A stretch of DNA of 64,000 bases from Candidatus Hydrogenedentota bacterium (GCA_016791475.1 JAEUWI010000014.1:62001-126000), one strand, 5' to 3'; counted from the first letter of the stretch, positions 18,818 through 28,419 are shown. Notes: a model not told the origin generated them from the letters alone. Numbers and translations are program-made.

Positions 18818-19283
18818 GATCCAGTTGCTCCATCAGGCTCATCATTTCCAGCGCGGCCATGGCGGCGTCAGCGCCCTTGTTGCCCGCCTTGGTGCCGGCC
18901 CGCTCGATAGCTTGCTCGATACTGTCGGTGGTCAGCACGCCAAACAAAATCGGTATGTTGCACTGGAGCGAAAGCTGGCCGATCCCCTTGGCCGCCTCGC
19001 CGGCCACATAGTCGAAGTGGGGCGTGCCGCCGCGAATGACACAGCCCAGGGCGATGATCGCGTCGTAGGCGCCGGTGGCCGCGACCCGCTTTACCACGAG
19101 GGGAATCTCGAAGGCGCCCGGAGCCCACACCAGCGTAATCGCGCTGTCGTCAATCCCGTGGCGTACCAGCGTGTCCACCGCGCCATCGACGAGATTCTTC
19201 GTGATAAAGGCGTTAAAGCGCCCGGCAACCAGGGCCACCTTCTTGCCGGACGCCTGGAAATTTCCTTCTATAACCTGGGGCAT
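18810..19283 (-). CDS. ribH: 6,7-dimethyl-8-ribityllumazine synthase
   Basis: 157 residues, standard length. Condenses 5-amino-6-ribitylamino-uracil with 3,4-dihydroxy-2-butanone 4-phosphate, the penultimate riboflavin step. Signatures are ARFNAFI for the substrate site, [25 protein letters not shown] with the catalytic histidine, and [11 protein letters not shown]. The active-site pattern is complete. It belongs to the FMN-riboswitch operon. Confidence 0.97.
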   Translation of the reverse strand: MPQVIEGNFQASGKKVALVAGRFNAFITKNLVDGAVDTLVRHGIDDSAITLVWAPGAFEIPLVVKRVAATGAYDAIIALGCVIRGGTPHFDYVAGEAAKGIGQLSLQCNIPILFGVLTTDSIEQAIERAGTKAGNKGADAAMAALEMMSLMEQLDRG

Positions 19284-19313
19284 TGACTACTCCTCGGGGC
19301 GCGGGTGCGCCGT

Positions 19314-19559
19314 TTACTCGGCGGCGCCTTCGCTGCGCTTCAGTTGCTCTTCGATCAGCCGGATCGCTTCGGCGGCATCGTCTTCATGCACGTACACATC
19401 GCAGTCATCGCTGACCGGCAGAATGCTGTGGGGCAGGTCCGTCTCCAACTTCGCCGTGATCCCGTTTTCCGCCAGAAACGCGATGATGATGCTCGCTTCT
19501 TCGTCAGAGGCGCAGGCCTGAACCGATACGAGTCCGTGGTGTTCTTCCGTGTTGCTCAT
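19314..19559 (-). CDS. DUF2007-like putative signal-transducing protein
   Basis: An 81-residue acidic protein. The pattern LVSVQACASDEEASIIIAFLAENGI, then VYVHEDDAAEAIRLIEE, matches the small ferredoxin-like DUF2007 family, whose role is unknown. It sits inside the riboflavin operon between ribBA and ribH with short gaps on both sides. No cofactor or catalytic motif is visible. Cotranscription with flavin genes is clear from position; participation in flavin synthesis is not shown. Confidence 0.8.
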   Translation of the reverse strand: MSNTEEHHGLVSVQACASDEEASIIIAFLAENGITAKLETDLPHSILPVSDDCDVYVHEDDAAEAIRLIEEQLKRSEGAAE

Positions 19560-19614
19560 GGTCGTTTCCCTTTCCTGAGTCGTTCTACCATCCGGCCCTT
19601 GCAGGCCTCTACCT

Positions 19615-20808
19615 CTACTTTAACAGATGGCCCATCTTTTCGCGCTTTGTATTCAAATATTTTTCGTTCACCTTGTTCGCCGGAATCTCCAGCGGCACGC
19701 GGCCGGCAATCTCCAGGCCATAGCCTTCGAGGCCGGCGCGCTTCACGGGGTTATTCGTGAGAAGGCGCATGCGGCGCACCCCGAGGTCGGTCAGGATCTG
19801 AGCACCGATGCCGTACTCACGGGGATCGGGGTCGAATCCCAGGTGAATATTCGCTTCGACCGTGTCCATCCCCTGATCCTGAAGCTGGTAGGCCCTGATC
19901 TTGTTCACGAGGCCGATGCCCCGGCCCTCCTGGCGCATGTACACGATCACGCCGCAACCGGCCTCGGCGATAATGGCCATGGCCTTGTTCAACTGGTCAC
20001 CGCAGTCGCAGCGCAGAGAATGGAATATGTCGCCCGTAAGGCATTCGGAGTGAACCCGGACCAGGGGGGCGTCGGCGTTGGCCACATCGCCCATAACCAG
20101 CGCGAGGTGCTCGTGATCGTCAATCTCCGTCTCATAGACAATCAGGTGAAACGTGCCGAATTCGGTTGGGAGAATGGTGTCGGCCGCGCGGTGGACCAGC
20201 TTCTCCTGGGCTTGACGATAGCGGATCAGCTCCTGAATTGTGCAGATCTTAAGGCCGTGCTCCCGGGCGAAGAGCTTCAATTGGGGAAGGCGCGCCATCG
20301 TGCCGTCTTCATTCATTATCTCGCAGATGACGGAGGCGGGCTGGAGGCCGGCAAGCCGCATCAAATCAATGGAACCCTCCGTCTGACCAGCGCGGACGAG
20401 AACGCCGCCCTCCCGGGCGCAAAGGGGAAACATATGGCCGGGACGCACCAGATCAGCCGCCGTGGCGTTGGGGTCGCTGGCCGCAGCCACGCTGCGGGCG
20501 CGATCCGAAGCGCTGATACCGGTGGAAATGCCCGACGCGGCCTCGAAGGAAACATGAAAGGCGGTATTGTGGGGCGCCCGGTTCTTCACCGTCATGGGAG
20601 GCAACTCAAGGCGTTCCAGCGCCTCCGCCGTCATGGGCATGCAAATAAGACCGCGCCCGTGACGCGCCATGAAATTGATGTGGTCGGGCGTTACCTTCTC
20701 CGCCGCAAAAACCAGGTCGCCCTCGTTTTCACGATCTTCGTCGTCCACCAGAATGATCTGGCGTCCCGCGCGAAGCTCGTCAAGTATTTCGGGTATGGAA
20801 CTGAGCAT
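19615..20808 (-). CDS. ribBA: Bifunctional 3,4-dihydroxy-2-butanone 4-phosphate synthase / GTP cyclohydrolase II
   Basis: 397 residues with two catalytic domains. Residues 1-200 form the RibB part with [11 protein letters not shown] and the HTEGSIDLM-like segment (here [13 protein letters not shown]). Residues 205-397 form the RibA part with zinc ligands in [18 protein letters not shown] and the [10 protein letters not shown] motif. RibA opens GTP to start riboflavin synthesis; RibB makes the four-carbon unit from ribulose 5-phosphate. The ATG overlaps the ribE stop. Both motif sets are intact, so both activities are expected. Confidence 0.96.
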   Translation of the reverse strand: MLSSIPEILDELRAGRQIILVDDEDRENEGDLVFAAEKVTPDHINFMARHGRGLICMPMTAEALERLELPPMTVKNRAPHNTAFHVSFEAASGISTGISASDRARSVAAASDPNATAADLVRPGHMFPLCAREGGVLVRAGQTEGSIDLMRLAGLQPASVICEIMNEDGTMARLPQLKLFAREHGLKICTIQELIRYRQAQEKLVHRAADTILPTEFGTFHLIVYETEIDDHEHLALVMGDVANADAPLVRVHSECLTGDIFHSLRCDCGDQLNKAMAIIAEAGCGVIVYMRQEGRGIGLVNKIRAYQLQDQGMDTVEANIHLGFDPDPREYGIGAQILTDLGVRRMRLLTNNPVKRAGLEGYGLEIAGRVPLEIPANKVNEKYLNTKREKMGHLLK

Positions 20809-21443
20809 TAAGCCTCCTGGGCAAAACCGTGACGCTTGAGGAAATCAACCGAAATCGGTTCCTTCTTGCCCTGCTGCATGAAATGAAAAATGTGCTTGCC
20901 GATCATGTCGGCCTCCAGGTTCACCGGGTCCCCGGGTGCGCGGGTGGACAGTACCGTCTTCGCCAGGGTGGCGGGAATAATCGCCACGCTGAATACATCC
21001 GCTACAGGATTAACGACCGTGAGGCTGATCCCGTCAACCGCCACCGAACCTTTCGGAATCAGGTACTGGGCCACGTGCCGGGGCGCGCGGAAATGCCAGA
21101 CCTGAAATTCCCCCTGATCGTCCACCCCCGTTACCTCCCCCACGCCGTCCACATGCCCCTGGACAAAATGGCCGCCGAAGCGACGGCTCGGGGTCATCGC
21201 CCGCTCCAGATTGACCCTATCGCCGGCTTTGAGACGGCCCAGGGTAGTTTTCTCGAAGGTTTCCGGCGATACCTGCACGCGAAATGACTTCTTATCGAAG
21301 GCCACCGCCGTGAGACAGGCGCCATTGACCGCGATGCTGTCGCCCTCGGCAAGATCCTGCACCACCAGGGACGACTGAATGACCAGCTCGGGACCCCGCA
21401 GGGAGGCCACCTTGCCAATTTCCTCTATGATTCCAGTAAACAC
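20808..21443 (-). CDS. ribE: Riboflavin synthase alpha chain
   Basis: 211 residues made of two related lumazine-binding beta-barrels. The N-terminus [12 protein letters not shown] is diagnostic; the second barrel contains [14 protein letters not shown] and later VDGISLTVV. Dismutates two lumazines into riboflavin and the pyrimidine precursor. It lies 22 bp after ribD and overlaps ribBA by one base. Confidence 0.96.
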   Translation of the reverse strand: MFTGIIEEIGKVASLRGPELVIQSSLVVQDLAEGDSIAVNGACLTAVAFDKKSFRVQVSPETFEKTTLGRLKAGDRVNLERAMTPSRRFGGHFVQGHVDGVGEVTGVDDQGEFQVWHFRAPRHVAQYLIPKGSVAVDGISLTVVNPVADVFSVAIIPATLAKTVLSTRAPGDPVNLEADMIGKHIFHFMQQGKKEPISVDFLKRHGFAQEA

Positions 21444-21465
21444 GCGTCTACTCCGTTTCTCGTGC

Positions 21466-22548
21466 TCAGGGCCGCACGTAGGCTTCTATCAACAGGTCCT
21501 GACCGACCGGTGTGGCGGTCATGTGGTCCAGTTGAATGGCCTCGTCAATGGTGGCGAAGCCCTCGCCCTCGACCGGCGATACGGCGTCGCGCCCTCCCAG
21601 AATCTTGGGAGCAACGAAGAACATGACCTTGTCCACAATGCCCGCCTTGAAGGCCGAGGCATGGGTCGTCCCGCCGCCCTCAATCAAAAGCGACGTAATG
21701 CCGCGCTTCCCCAGTTCATCCATAAGAACGGCCATGTCGATACCGCCGTTGCCTTTCGGCAGTCGGATGACGTCGTCCGCCTCGGGATAATCGTGGTCCG
21801 CGCTGACCGCCACCCAGGTGGGGGCCTCACTGTTCAACTGGAATATGCGCCTTTTACTGTCGAGGTACTCCCCCGCGTCGAGAATGATCCGGGTCGGATC
21901 CTTGGCGAAGCCGTTGACCAGCCGACAGGTCAGGCTGGGATCGTCCAGCATGACGGTGCGGCTGCCCACAAGAATGCCGTCCACCTGGCTGCGGATTTCA
22001 TGCACACGGGTGCGGGCCGCCTCGCAGGTGATCCACCGGGAATGCCCGGTGCGGGAAGCGATCTTCCCATCCAGAGTCATGCCGCATTTCACGATGACAA
22101 ACGGACGTCCCGTGGTAATGTATTTGATGAAGACTTCATTCAGGCGGCGCGCTTCAGCCTCACAACAGCCCACGTCAACTGAAACACCGGCCTCGCGAAG
22201 TCGGGCAATGCTGCGGCCCCGGGTCAGCGGGTTCGGGTCTTCCATCGCCACCACGACCCGCGCCAGATCTTCCCGAAGCAAAAAATCCAGGCACGGCGGG
22301 GTTTTTCCGTGGTGTGCACAGGGTTCCAGGGTCACATAGACCGTAAGCCCCTTCCGGCGCTCGGCGGGTATGTCCCGGAACGCATTGACCTCCGCATGGG
22401 GCCCCCCGGCATATTCGTGGAAACCTTCGCCGACGATTTCCTGCCCCGCCACCACCACACAACCCACCATGGGATTCGGCGACGTACGACCGAGCCCCTT
22501 CGCCGCCAGGGCGAGGGCGCGCTGCATGTATTCCGAATCAGAAGGCAT
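21466..22548 (-). CDS. ribD: Bifunctional diaminohydroxyphosphoribosylaminopyrimidine deaminase / 5-amino-6-(5-phosphoribosylamino)uracil reductase
   Basis: 360 residues. The deaminase domain has the zinc motif HAEVNAF and the cysteines in TLEPCAHHGKTPPC. The reductase domain follows from about residue 145 with KCGMTLDGKIASRTGHSRWI and LLIEGGGTTHASA. I start the protein at 22548 (MPSDSEYMQRAL), matching other RibD N-termini and preceded by AGGA. Upstream starts would lie within the FMN riboswitch. First gene of the riboflavin operon, separated from the aptamer by about 140 nt. Confidence 0.95.
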   Translation of the reverse strand: MPSDSEYMQRALALAAKGLGRTSPNPMVGCVVVAGQEIVGEGFHEYAGGPHAEVNAFRDIPAERRKGLTVYVTLEPCAHHGKTPPCLDFLLREDLARVVVAMEDPNPLTRGRSIARLREAGVSVDVGCCEAEARRLNEVFIKYITTGRPFVIVKCGMTLDGKIASRTGHSRWITCEAARTRVHEIRSQVDGILVGSRTVMLDDPSLTCRLVNGFAKDPTRIILDAGEYLDSKRRIFQLNSEAPTWVAVSADHDYPEADDVIRLPKGNGGIDMAVLMDELGKRGITSLLIEGGGTTHASAFKAGIVDKVMFFVAPKILGGRDAVSPVEGEGFATIDEAIQLDHMTATPVGQDLLIEAYVRP

Positions 22549-22687
22549 AAAAAATCCTGCGAGCCAAGGGCCGACAGGGTATGGACAGACGGAATGCTGC
22601 CGTGCACGGGGCCACGCCACCCATGCAGGCAAACGCCTGCACCGGCAGCCTGACCGCACCGCTCTTGGCGGGCACGGCATACTCCGA
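22549..22687 (-). promoter_or_regulatory. Expression platform of the FMN riboswitch
   Basis: The 139 nt between aptamer and ribD hold a perfect hairpin (7-bp stem TGCAGGC/GCCTGCA, loop 4 nt, at 22624-22641). A short T-run sits immediately before the ribD ATG, next to the ribosome site. I cannot tell whether control is by termination or by hiding the ribosome site. Confidence 0.5.
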
Positions 22688-22798
22688 CCTTCTTCCATCC
22701 GGACTTTAACCGTCGGCCCCGGAATTTCACCGGAATCTGCGCCGAAGCGCTCGCGGGCTGTCACCGCCGGTCAGGAATTACACCATGCCCTGAAGGTC
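22688..22798 (-). promoter_or_regulatory. FMN riboswitch (RFN element)
   Basis: Minus-strand sequence contains the conserved RFN blocks in order: CTTCAGGGCATGGTG, AATTCCTGACCGGCGGT, AGCCCGCGAGC, GCAGATTCCGGTGAAATTCC, GGGGCCGACGGTTA and AGTCCGGATGGAAGAAGG. FMN binding to this class represses riboflavin genes, which fits ribD directly downstream. Confidence 0.97.
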
Positions 22799-22865
22799 TT
22801 GACCTATGTTGAACACCGGTATTGTACCAAGCAGTCGGCGAGGGGGTCAATTATTGGGGGATTTT

Positions 22866-23170
22866 GAAGGGAGTCTGGAGGCTGAAGGCTGGAGGCTGGA
22901 GTCTGAAGGCTGAAGGCTGAAGGCTGAAGGCTGATGGCTGAAGGCTGAAGGCTGATGGCTGATGGCTGGAGGCTGGAGGCTGGAGGCTGGAGGCTGGAGG
23001 CTGAAGGCTGAAGGCTGAAGGCTGAAGGCTGAAGGCTGAAGGCTGAAGGCTGAAGGCTGAAGGCTGGAGGCTGGAGGCTGGAGGCTGGAGCCTGGAGCCT
23101 GGAGCCTGGAGCCTGGAGCCTGGAGCCTGGAAGCTGGAGGCTGGAGGCTGGAGGCTGGAGGCTGGAGGCT
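22866..23170. repeat. 7-bp tandem repeat array (GGCTGRA and variants, about 43 copies)
   Basis: About 305 bp of uninterrupted heptamers, with GGCTGAA, GGCTGGA and GCCTGGA grouped in runs. The open frames across it (Ser-Leu-Gln-Pro repeats) are artefacts of the 7-bp period. Noncoding. Confidence 0.95.
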
Positions 23171-23175
23171 GGAGG

Positions 23176-23234
23176 CCATAAGACCCATAAGACCCATAAG
23201 ACCCATAAGACCCATAAGACCCATAAGACCCATA
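23176..23234. repeat. 9-bp tandem repeat (CCCATAAGA, about 6.5 copies)
   Basis: Perfect tandem copies adjoining the heptamer array. The unit is the reverse complement of the TATGGGTCT unit at 768-848. Confidence 0.95.
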
Positions 23235-23299
23235 CGCACGCCTTGCGATGTGCCCGCGTGCTCCGATAGGATGCGGAATTATTCAGGAGCCCCTTCAGA

Positions 23300-24019
23300 A
23301 TGCAGGAAGATTTCAATCGCGCGGGCTACATCGTTGCGCCACACGTGCTCAACCCGAACGCTCTCAAACGACTCACAACACTCTTGGAAGCACTGGAACT
23401 TGAGCGGGCCGATCACAACCGCCAGGGAAAAACATTCGCCATGCGCGATATTTTTGCCGAGGAGCCCGAGCTGCTAAGATTCGCCTCCGCTCCTCCATTG
23501 CTGGACCTTGCCCGCTTGCTGGCGGGCCATAGTGCCCGCCCGACGAAGGCCACCTATTTCGATAAGCGCCCGGAGGCGAACTGGTCCCTGCCGCTGCATC
23601 AGGATATGACCATTACCGTCCATGCAAAGGTGGACATTCCCGGTTACACCCACTGGTCCATCAAGGCGGGCGTCCCCCATGTCCAGCCACCGGTGCGGGT
23701 TTTGGAGGGGATCGTGGCACTGCGGATCCACCTCGACGATTGCCCTGCGGAAAATGGCGCGCTGGAGGTGGTGCCCGGAAGTCATTTACAGGGTCGCATT
23801 TCGGCGGAAGAGCTGCGGATGATGCACATGGAAGGTCGGCCCGTGATCTGCCCCGCGCGAGCGGGTGATGTGCTCGCAATGCGTCCCTTGCTGGTTCACG
23901 GGTCGAGCAAGGCACGAGTACCGAAGCGGCGGCGCGTACTCCATGTGGAGTATGCCACTACGGAACTGGACGCCCCCCTGCAATGGCCGCTGTGGTCTCG
24001 CCTGCACGCGCCGTCGTAG
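23300..24019 (+). CDS. Phytanoyl-CoA dioxygenase (PhyH) family protein
   Basis: 239 residues of the Fe(II)/2-oxoglutarate oxygenase fold. The iron triad is visible as HQDM (HxD, about residue 99) and the distal histidine in LLVHGSSKA near residue 198, followed by arginines suited to 2-oxoglutarate binding. PGSHLQGRI is a family signature. Members hydroxylate lipids, ectoine, antibiotics or other small molecules; the substrate here is unknown. It starts 66 bp after the repeat arrays and lies 17 bp before a fucosidase-like gene. Confidence 0.85.
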   Translation: MQEDFNRAGYIVAPHVLNPNALKRLTTLLEALELERADHNRQGKTFAMRDIFAEEPELLRFASAPPLLDLARLLAGHSARPTKATYFDKRPEANWSLPLHQDMTITVHAKVDIPGYTHWSIKAGVPHVQPPVRVLEGIVALRIHLDDCPAENGALEVVPGSHLQGRISAEELRMMHMEGRPVICPARAGDVLAMRPLLVHGSSKARVPKRRRVLHVEYATTELDAPLQWPLWSRLHAPS

Positions 24020-24036
24020 AGAAGAAGGAACTTCCA

Positions 24037-26067
24037 ATGAATCGCCTCTTCTACGTCGCCGCGATGTTGTTAATGATGACGCTCCCGGCCATGGCCCAGG
24101 AACCCGCCCGGCGTGTCTGTACGTGGGCGGTGCTTGGCCCTTTCCCGGTCGAGATGGGCGAAGGTGGAATCGACGCCTCCACGTTGGCCCCGATGCTCGG
24201 CACGACAGTTGGCGGGGCGACGTGGCGCTATTTTGATGACCGCCTCTACTGCCGGAACTACGACGACTACAATGACCTCTACACGTTCTTTCTTGAGGGC
24301 CGCGAGGGCGGTCCAGGCGGGGGAAGCGATCAGAAATTCGCCTGGTGCGGGGCGTATGTCTGGTCGCCCGCGACGCAGGAGGTCTCCCTTCGATTCAGCG
24401 CAAACGATCAGGCGACGGTCTGGCTTAATGGCAAGGTTGTGTTGGAGCAATCGGAGTCACGGCAGGCATTGCGCGATGAACTGGTGGTACCGGTGTCGCT
24501 GGCGGCGGGCTGGAATCCGGTCCTCGTGAAGGTCACGAATGGGCGACGCAACTGGGGATTCTATTTCAATCTGACAGACCACGAAGGCCAGCCCCTTGAG
24601 GGCCTGGAGTTCGCGCCCGACAATCCCGTGGCCACTCCTTCACTGGAAATTCTCAATCCCGCGTTGCCAGCGGGCTACAACAATCAGCCCTATGTCTGGC
24701 TCGACGTGCGCAATCCCAGCGGGAAGTTTCCCGGCGAAAATCCGAGCGCGTCCCCCTTGCGCCTGCTCGCCTGCGGGGGTATGCCGCCTTACACCTGGGC
24801 GATCGCCGGATTGCCCGAGGGATTGTCCCTGGATCCCGCCGACGGCGAACTGCGGGGCCGCACCGGCTCCGTCGGATCACATCCATTGACGATCACCGTA
24901 ACGGACGGCGCCGAACCACCGAATCGTGCCTCTCGCGATTTGACGCTGGAGATTAAACCGCGCCCGACGGAGTTGTGGTGGGAGACGGGCACCCGCCTGG
25001 GCAGTCTGCGTCACCATGGCGGTTCGGACGAAACACACTGGGCGGTGGAAAACGCCGATCAGCAGATCGAATTCTTGAAGCGCCAGGGCTACTATTGGCA
25101 GGCCTATACCATGTTTTCCTGGTGGACCATCAAGCCCGATGGCGCGATGGCGATTTCCGGATCACCGGCCATGCTGGCCTACCGGGACGGATTGCGCAAC
25201 GCTGGAATCCGGTTCGCCCAGTACATGAATTTCTTCGATTTTCGCGAGCTATCGCCCGACGCGAAGACTCACGCGGAGCGCATGCATGAAGCGCTTGAGC
25301 TGTGCATGCGACAGAACGAACCAGTGCTGTGGTGGTTTGATCTTTCGATTGACGGATTGAAACAACCTGCGGAGTTTGACGCACTCTACAGCCTGATCCG
25401 AACGCTCGATCCCAATTGCCTGATCACGGTGAACAATGACATCCGAGGGCGGGATTACGAATGCGGCGATCTGGACATTCTGCAGGTGCACGGCTCCTTC
25501 CAGACCGACTCCTACTGGGGCCACTGGCCGCCCTCGCCCCTGCTGGGCAACAATCCCAAATTCATGCCGGTCGACGCGTGGCGGTTGCCCTGGAAGGGCT
25601 ATATGGACCCGTTGGAATGGTGCAAGGTCATCGTTTCCATGCTGGCGGACCCGGCGAATCTGGAGGCGCCCCGCACCATCGATCTGGACACGACCCCGGT
25701 GCTGGAAACGGACTACGACACGATGGCGCTCCATCGGGCAATCGCGGACTGGCTGGAGCCGCGGCGGGAGTCGATTCTGGGCACCATGCCCCTCGCTGGC
25801 GCCCCGGTGGATTGGGGCTACATCGTCCGGCAGCCAAAAACCGGCGATGTGTATTTGCATATCCTGAGCAATCCGCTGGGAAAGCGGGGGCTCTTCGAAC
25901 GATCATTACTGGATGTAAAGCTTGACGCGGCCGTCGAATCGGTGGAGCTGGTTCCCGGTGGCGAAAGCGTGCCCTTTACCCAGGCGGGGGGAACGTTGAC
26001 GGTGGATGTGCGGAGACTCAAGGTGGATCCGGTGGACACGATTCTGCGAATCGTGTTCCGGAATTGA
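24037..26067 (+). CDS. Secreted alpha-L-fucosidase-like (GH29-type fold) protein with Ig-like domain
   Basis: 676 residues starting at the ATG after AAGGAA; a signal peptide ends near AMAQEP. Residues about 25-190 form a beta-rich domain resembling a PA14 or galactose-binding module. Residues about 230-310 match a putative Ig (He_PIG) domain, with PYTWAIAGLPEGLSLDPADG. The rest looks like a GH29-type barrel. LWWFDLSIDG resembles the nucleophile region WFD, followed by LIRTLDPNCLITVNNDIRG, and a small C-terminal beta domain closes the protein. Sequence is divergent, so the sugar specificity is not assured. Probably periplasmic or secreted glycan degradation. Confidence 0.68.
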   Translation: MNRLFYVAAMLLMMTLPAMAQEPARRVCTWAVLGPFPVEMGEGGIDASTLAPMLGTTVGGATWRYFDDRLYCRNYDDYNDLYTFFLEGREGGPGGGSDQKFAWCGAYVWSPATQEVSLRFSANDQATVWLNGKVVLEQSESRQALRDELVVPVSLAAGWNPVLVKVTNGRRNWGFYFNLTDHEGQPLEGLEFAPDNPVATPSLEILNPALPAGYNNQPYVWLDVRNPSGKFPGENPSASPLRLLACGGMPPYTWAIAGLPEGLSLDPADGELRGRTGSVGSHPLTITVTDGAEPPNRASRDLTLEIKPRPTELWWETGTRLGSLRHHGGSDETHWAVENADQQIEFLKRQGYYWQAYTMFSWWTIKPDGAMAISGSPAMLAYRDGLRNAGIRFAQYMNFFDFRELSPDAKTHAERMHEALELCMRQNEPVLWWFDLSIDGLKQPAEFDALYSLIRTLDPNCLITVNNDIRGRDYECGDLDILQVHGSFQTDSYWGHWPPSPLLGNNPKFMPVDAWRLPWKGYMDPLEWCKVIVSMLADPANLEAPRTIDLDTTPVLETDYDTMALHRAIADWLEPRRESILGTMPLAGAPVDWGYIVRQPKTGDVYLHILSNPLGKRGLFERSLLDVKLDAAVESVELVPGGESVPFTQAGGTLTVDVRRLKVDPVDTILRIVFRN

Positions 26068-26074
26068 CGCAAAT

Positions 26075-26734
26075 TCACGCCCGAACGTCGAGCTTTTCCA
26101 CACCGCCACCGCCGCCGGCCTCGACATACTGGGCCAGTTCACGCTTGGAGAGCGCGCCGCCCTCGTCCCTTCCCGACTCCAGCTCCGCCTGCCGCGCTTC
26201 CTGTATTTGCTTGCGGGCGTCTCGCTCAAGCTGCGTCGCGGCGGCCGCCACGGCCCGGTCCTGGCCCGAAGGATCGGCGGGCGCCAGGGCGGCGCGACGG
26301 ATCACTTGCGCCTTAGTCAGGGTGGCTTCGGGTGTGTTGGCTGGCCCCACATCAATGTTTACGTGCCCCCCCGTCGCATACTGGCGGCCGTCCGGCCCCG
26401 TGGTGAACTCGAACTGGGGGCCGCCGTTGGCGTAGCGGCCCGCCGCCGCCACGTGAGCCTGCTCGTGACTACGCACTTCCCGATCACGCTGCTTGAGTTC
26501 CTCAACTTCGCGAAGTTGCTCCTCCGTGAGTTCCCGTGTTGCAGCCGGGCTACGGGACTTCTCCGGTTCATCGGGAGTGGTGGTGGCGTTGGCCGCGGAA
26601 TTGGTCTCCCCCAAGCCCGACTTGGTTCCCAACGCGCTGTCTGGCGTTCTCCCGGATGTAGAAGCCTTTGTATACGCCGCACCCGTAAGAAACGCGGGCG
26701 CCGCGCCTATGGAGCCGATACCGGCCATGTTCAT
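26075..26734 (-). CDS. SprA-like putative metalloprotease (CJM1_0395-type)
   Basis: 219 residues. The conserved block (about residues 70-185) begins LTEEQLREVEELKQRDREVR, then SHEQAHVAAAG and the glycine-rich GGPQFEF...GPDGRQYATGGHVNID. Next come PANTPEATLTKAQVIRRAALAP and a helical tail. This is the SprA-related family, annotated as putative metalloproteases because of a HExxH-like HEQAH. The N-terminus is low-complexity and there is no signal peptide. The start is uncertain: ATG at 26734 or 26728. It converges on the fucosidase-like gene 7 bp away. Activity is unproven in the family as far as I know. Confidence 0.75.
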   Translation of the reverse strand: MNMAGIGSIGAAPAFLTGAAYTKASTSGRTPDSALGTKSGLGETNSAANATTTPDEPEKSRSPAATRELTEEQLREVEELKQRDREVRSHEQAHVAAAGRYANGGPQFEFTTGPDGRQYATGGHVNIDVGPANTPEATLTKAQVIRRAALAPADPSGQDRAVAAAATQLERDARKQIQEARQAELESGRDEGGALSKRELAQYVEAGGGGGVEKLDVRA

Positions 26735-26951
26735 GATTCCATTGTAGAAACTGCGGCACCAGGACCGCTGCCGGTCCGGCCTGTTCTCCAAGAGTATAAC
26801 ACAGGCGGGCCCACCGCAAAATCCATCCGGCGGGTCGTGCTTGAGGCCAAAGTCTTGGAAGTGCTACGGTTATGCCCTGACTGCGGGGTGGCGCTTTTCG
26901 TGCGCGCGGCGCCCCGCACGGGCGCCGGAAGTGGCAGACAGGAGGACTCAC

Positions 26952-28373
26952 GTGGATCCACTCGAAGTTCAATTGCAGGCTCTGCTGGAGTCCGTCAAGG
27001 TGTCACCGGAAAACGTGCCCCTGCGGCGGCTGGTCTCAGACACCTTCCTCAAACTGGGACGCCATGAAGAGGCCGAACAGCACGCCCGAATTGCCCTGCA
27101 GCATGATGCGGAGGACATCGGCTCCAAGTTCATCCTGGCGCAAATCTACCACTTTCTTGGAAAAATGAGCCTGGGCCTCGTGCTGGTGGAGGATGTACTC
27201 GCCGCGGACAGAAATCACAGCGAAGCGTGGCTTCTCCACGCCAGGCTGCTCCAACGGACGGGAAACCCGGCGGAGGCCGGCGCGTCGTATCGGGAAGCCC
27301 GTCGACTAAACCCGACGCTCCGCGACGAAACGCTGGATGCTCTGCTCGAATCTTCGCCAAAGGAAGCACCGCCACTGGGACGGGTGGGCGCGGCAACCAC
27401 GTCCTCGGGGCAACAGTGGGTGGAGGAAGCGTTTTCGAAGCCCTTTGACCTCACACCCGCCACCCCGTCGGCCAGTGCGCCCATGCGGGATCCCGAGTTG
27501 CCCGGCCTCGTCATCGAAAAGCCCCTCTACGGATTCGAGGCGGTCGGCGGCATGAACCGGGTCAAAGAAGACATCCGAATGAAAATCATTCTGCCGGCCA
27601 CGAATCAGGAGCTCTATGCCATGTACGGCAAGAAGGCCGGCGGTGGCATTCTCATGTACGGCCCTCCCGGATGCGGCAAGACCCATCTGGCCCGAGCCAC
27701 GGCCGGCGAAATCAATGCCCAATTCATCAGCATTGGCCTTCACGATATCCTCGACATGTGGATGGGCAATAGCGAGAAGCAGTTGCACAATGTCTTTCAA
27801 TATGCCCGGGCCCACACCCCCTGTGTGCTCTTCTTCGACGAAGTGGATGCCCTCGCGGCAAGTCGCAGTGACATGCGAAACAGCGCCGGCCGCCACACCA
27901 TCAACCAGTTTCTCGCAGAATTTGACGGCATCGAGGCGTCCAACGAAGGGGTCCTCGTACTGGCGGCCACCAACGCCCCCTGGCATCTGGATCCCGCATT
28001 CCGACGCCCCGGCCGCTTTGACGAGATCATCTTCGTGCCGCCGCCCGACGCCGATGCGCGGGAGAAAATCCTGGAGATCTTCCTCGACAAGAAACCGGTG
28101 GAGAAGCTGGATCTGGCCAAGCTCGCCGCAAAGACCAAAGATTTTTCGGGCGCGGACCTGCGCGGACTTGTGGAGCGGGCGGTCGAAGAAAAGCTGCGCG
28201 AGGCTATGAAGAGCGGCAAACCGGAGCCCATCCGCACCAACGACCTCCTCGCCGCGCTCAAACGACAGAACCCGAGCACGCGGGAATGGCTCGCCACTGC
28301 CCGCAACTATGCCGCATTCGCCAATGAAGGCGGGGTCTACGACGACATCAAGGCTTACCTCAACATCAAGTAA
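26952..28373 (+). CDS. AAA+ ATPase with N-terminal TPR repeats
   Basis: 473 residues from a GTG start with a strong AGGAGG site. Residues 1-130 carry three to four TPR units, for example LKLGRHEEAEQHARIAL. Residues about 185-445 are a classic AAA module of the FtsH/Cdc48 group: GPPGCGKTH (Walker A), VLFFDEVDAL (Walker B), ATNAPWHLDPAFRRPGRFD (sensor and arginine finger) and a C-terminal lid with FSGADLRGLVERA. No protease domain or membrane segment is present, so it is probably an unfoldase or remodelling ATPase recruited through its TPRs. The next gene, 46 bp downstream, is a TPR membrane protein that could be its partner. Confidence 0.88.
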   Translation: MDPLEVQLQALLESVKVSPENVPLRRLVSDTFLKLGRHEEAEQHARIALQHDAEDIGSKFILAQIYHFLGKMSLGLVLVEDVLAADRNHSEAWLLHARLLQRTGNPAEAGASYREARRLNPTLRDETLDALLESSPKEAPPLGRVGAATTSSGQQWVEEAFSKPFDLTPATPSASAPMRDPELPGLVIEKPLYGFEAVGGMNRVKEDIRMKIILPATNQELYAMYGKKAGGGILMYGPPGCGKTHLARATAGEINAQFISIGLHDILDMWMGNSEKQLHNVFQYARAHTPCVLFFDEVDALAASRSDMRNSAGRHTINQFLAEFDGIEASNEGVLVLAATNAPWHLDPAFRRPGRFDEIIFVPPPDADAREKILEIFLDKKPVEKLDLAKLAAKTKDFSGADLRGLVERAVEEKLREAMKSGKPEPIRTNDLLAALKRQNPSTREWLATARNYAAFANEGGVYDDIKAYLNIK

Positions 28374-28419
28374 TTGGCATTGCGCCGCGCGCGCAACGCC
28401 CGCTGGAAAGGGCACGTGA

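Noticed and set aside
22549-22764. Longer N-terminus for RibD
   Set aside because: The added residues are translated from the FMN riboswitch and its platform; RibD homology begins at 22548.
22804-23316. Open frames encoding Ser-Leu-Gln-Pro repeats
   Set aside because: They follow the 7-bp DNA repeat in every frame and lack an RBS; not proteins.
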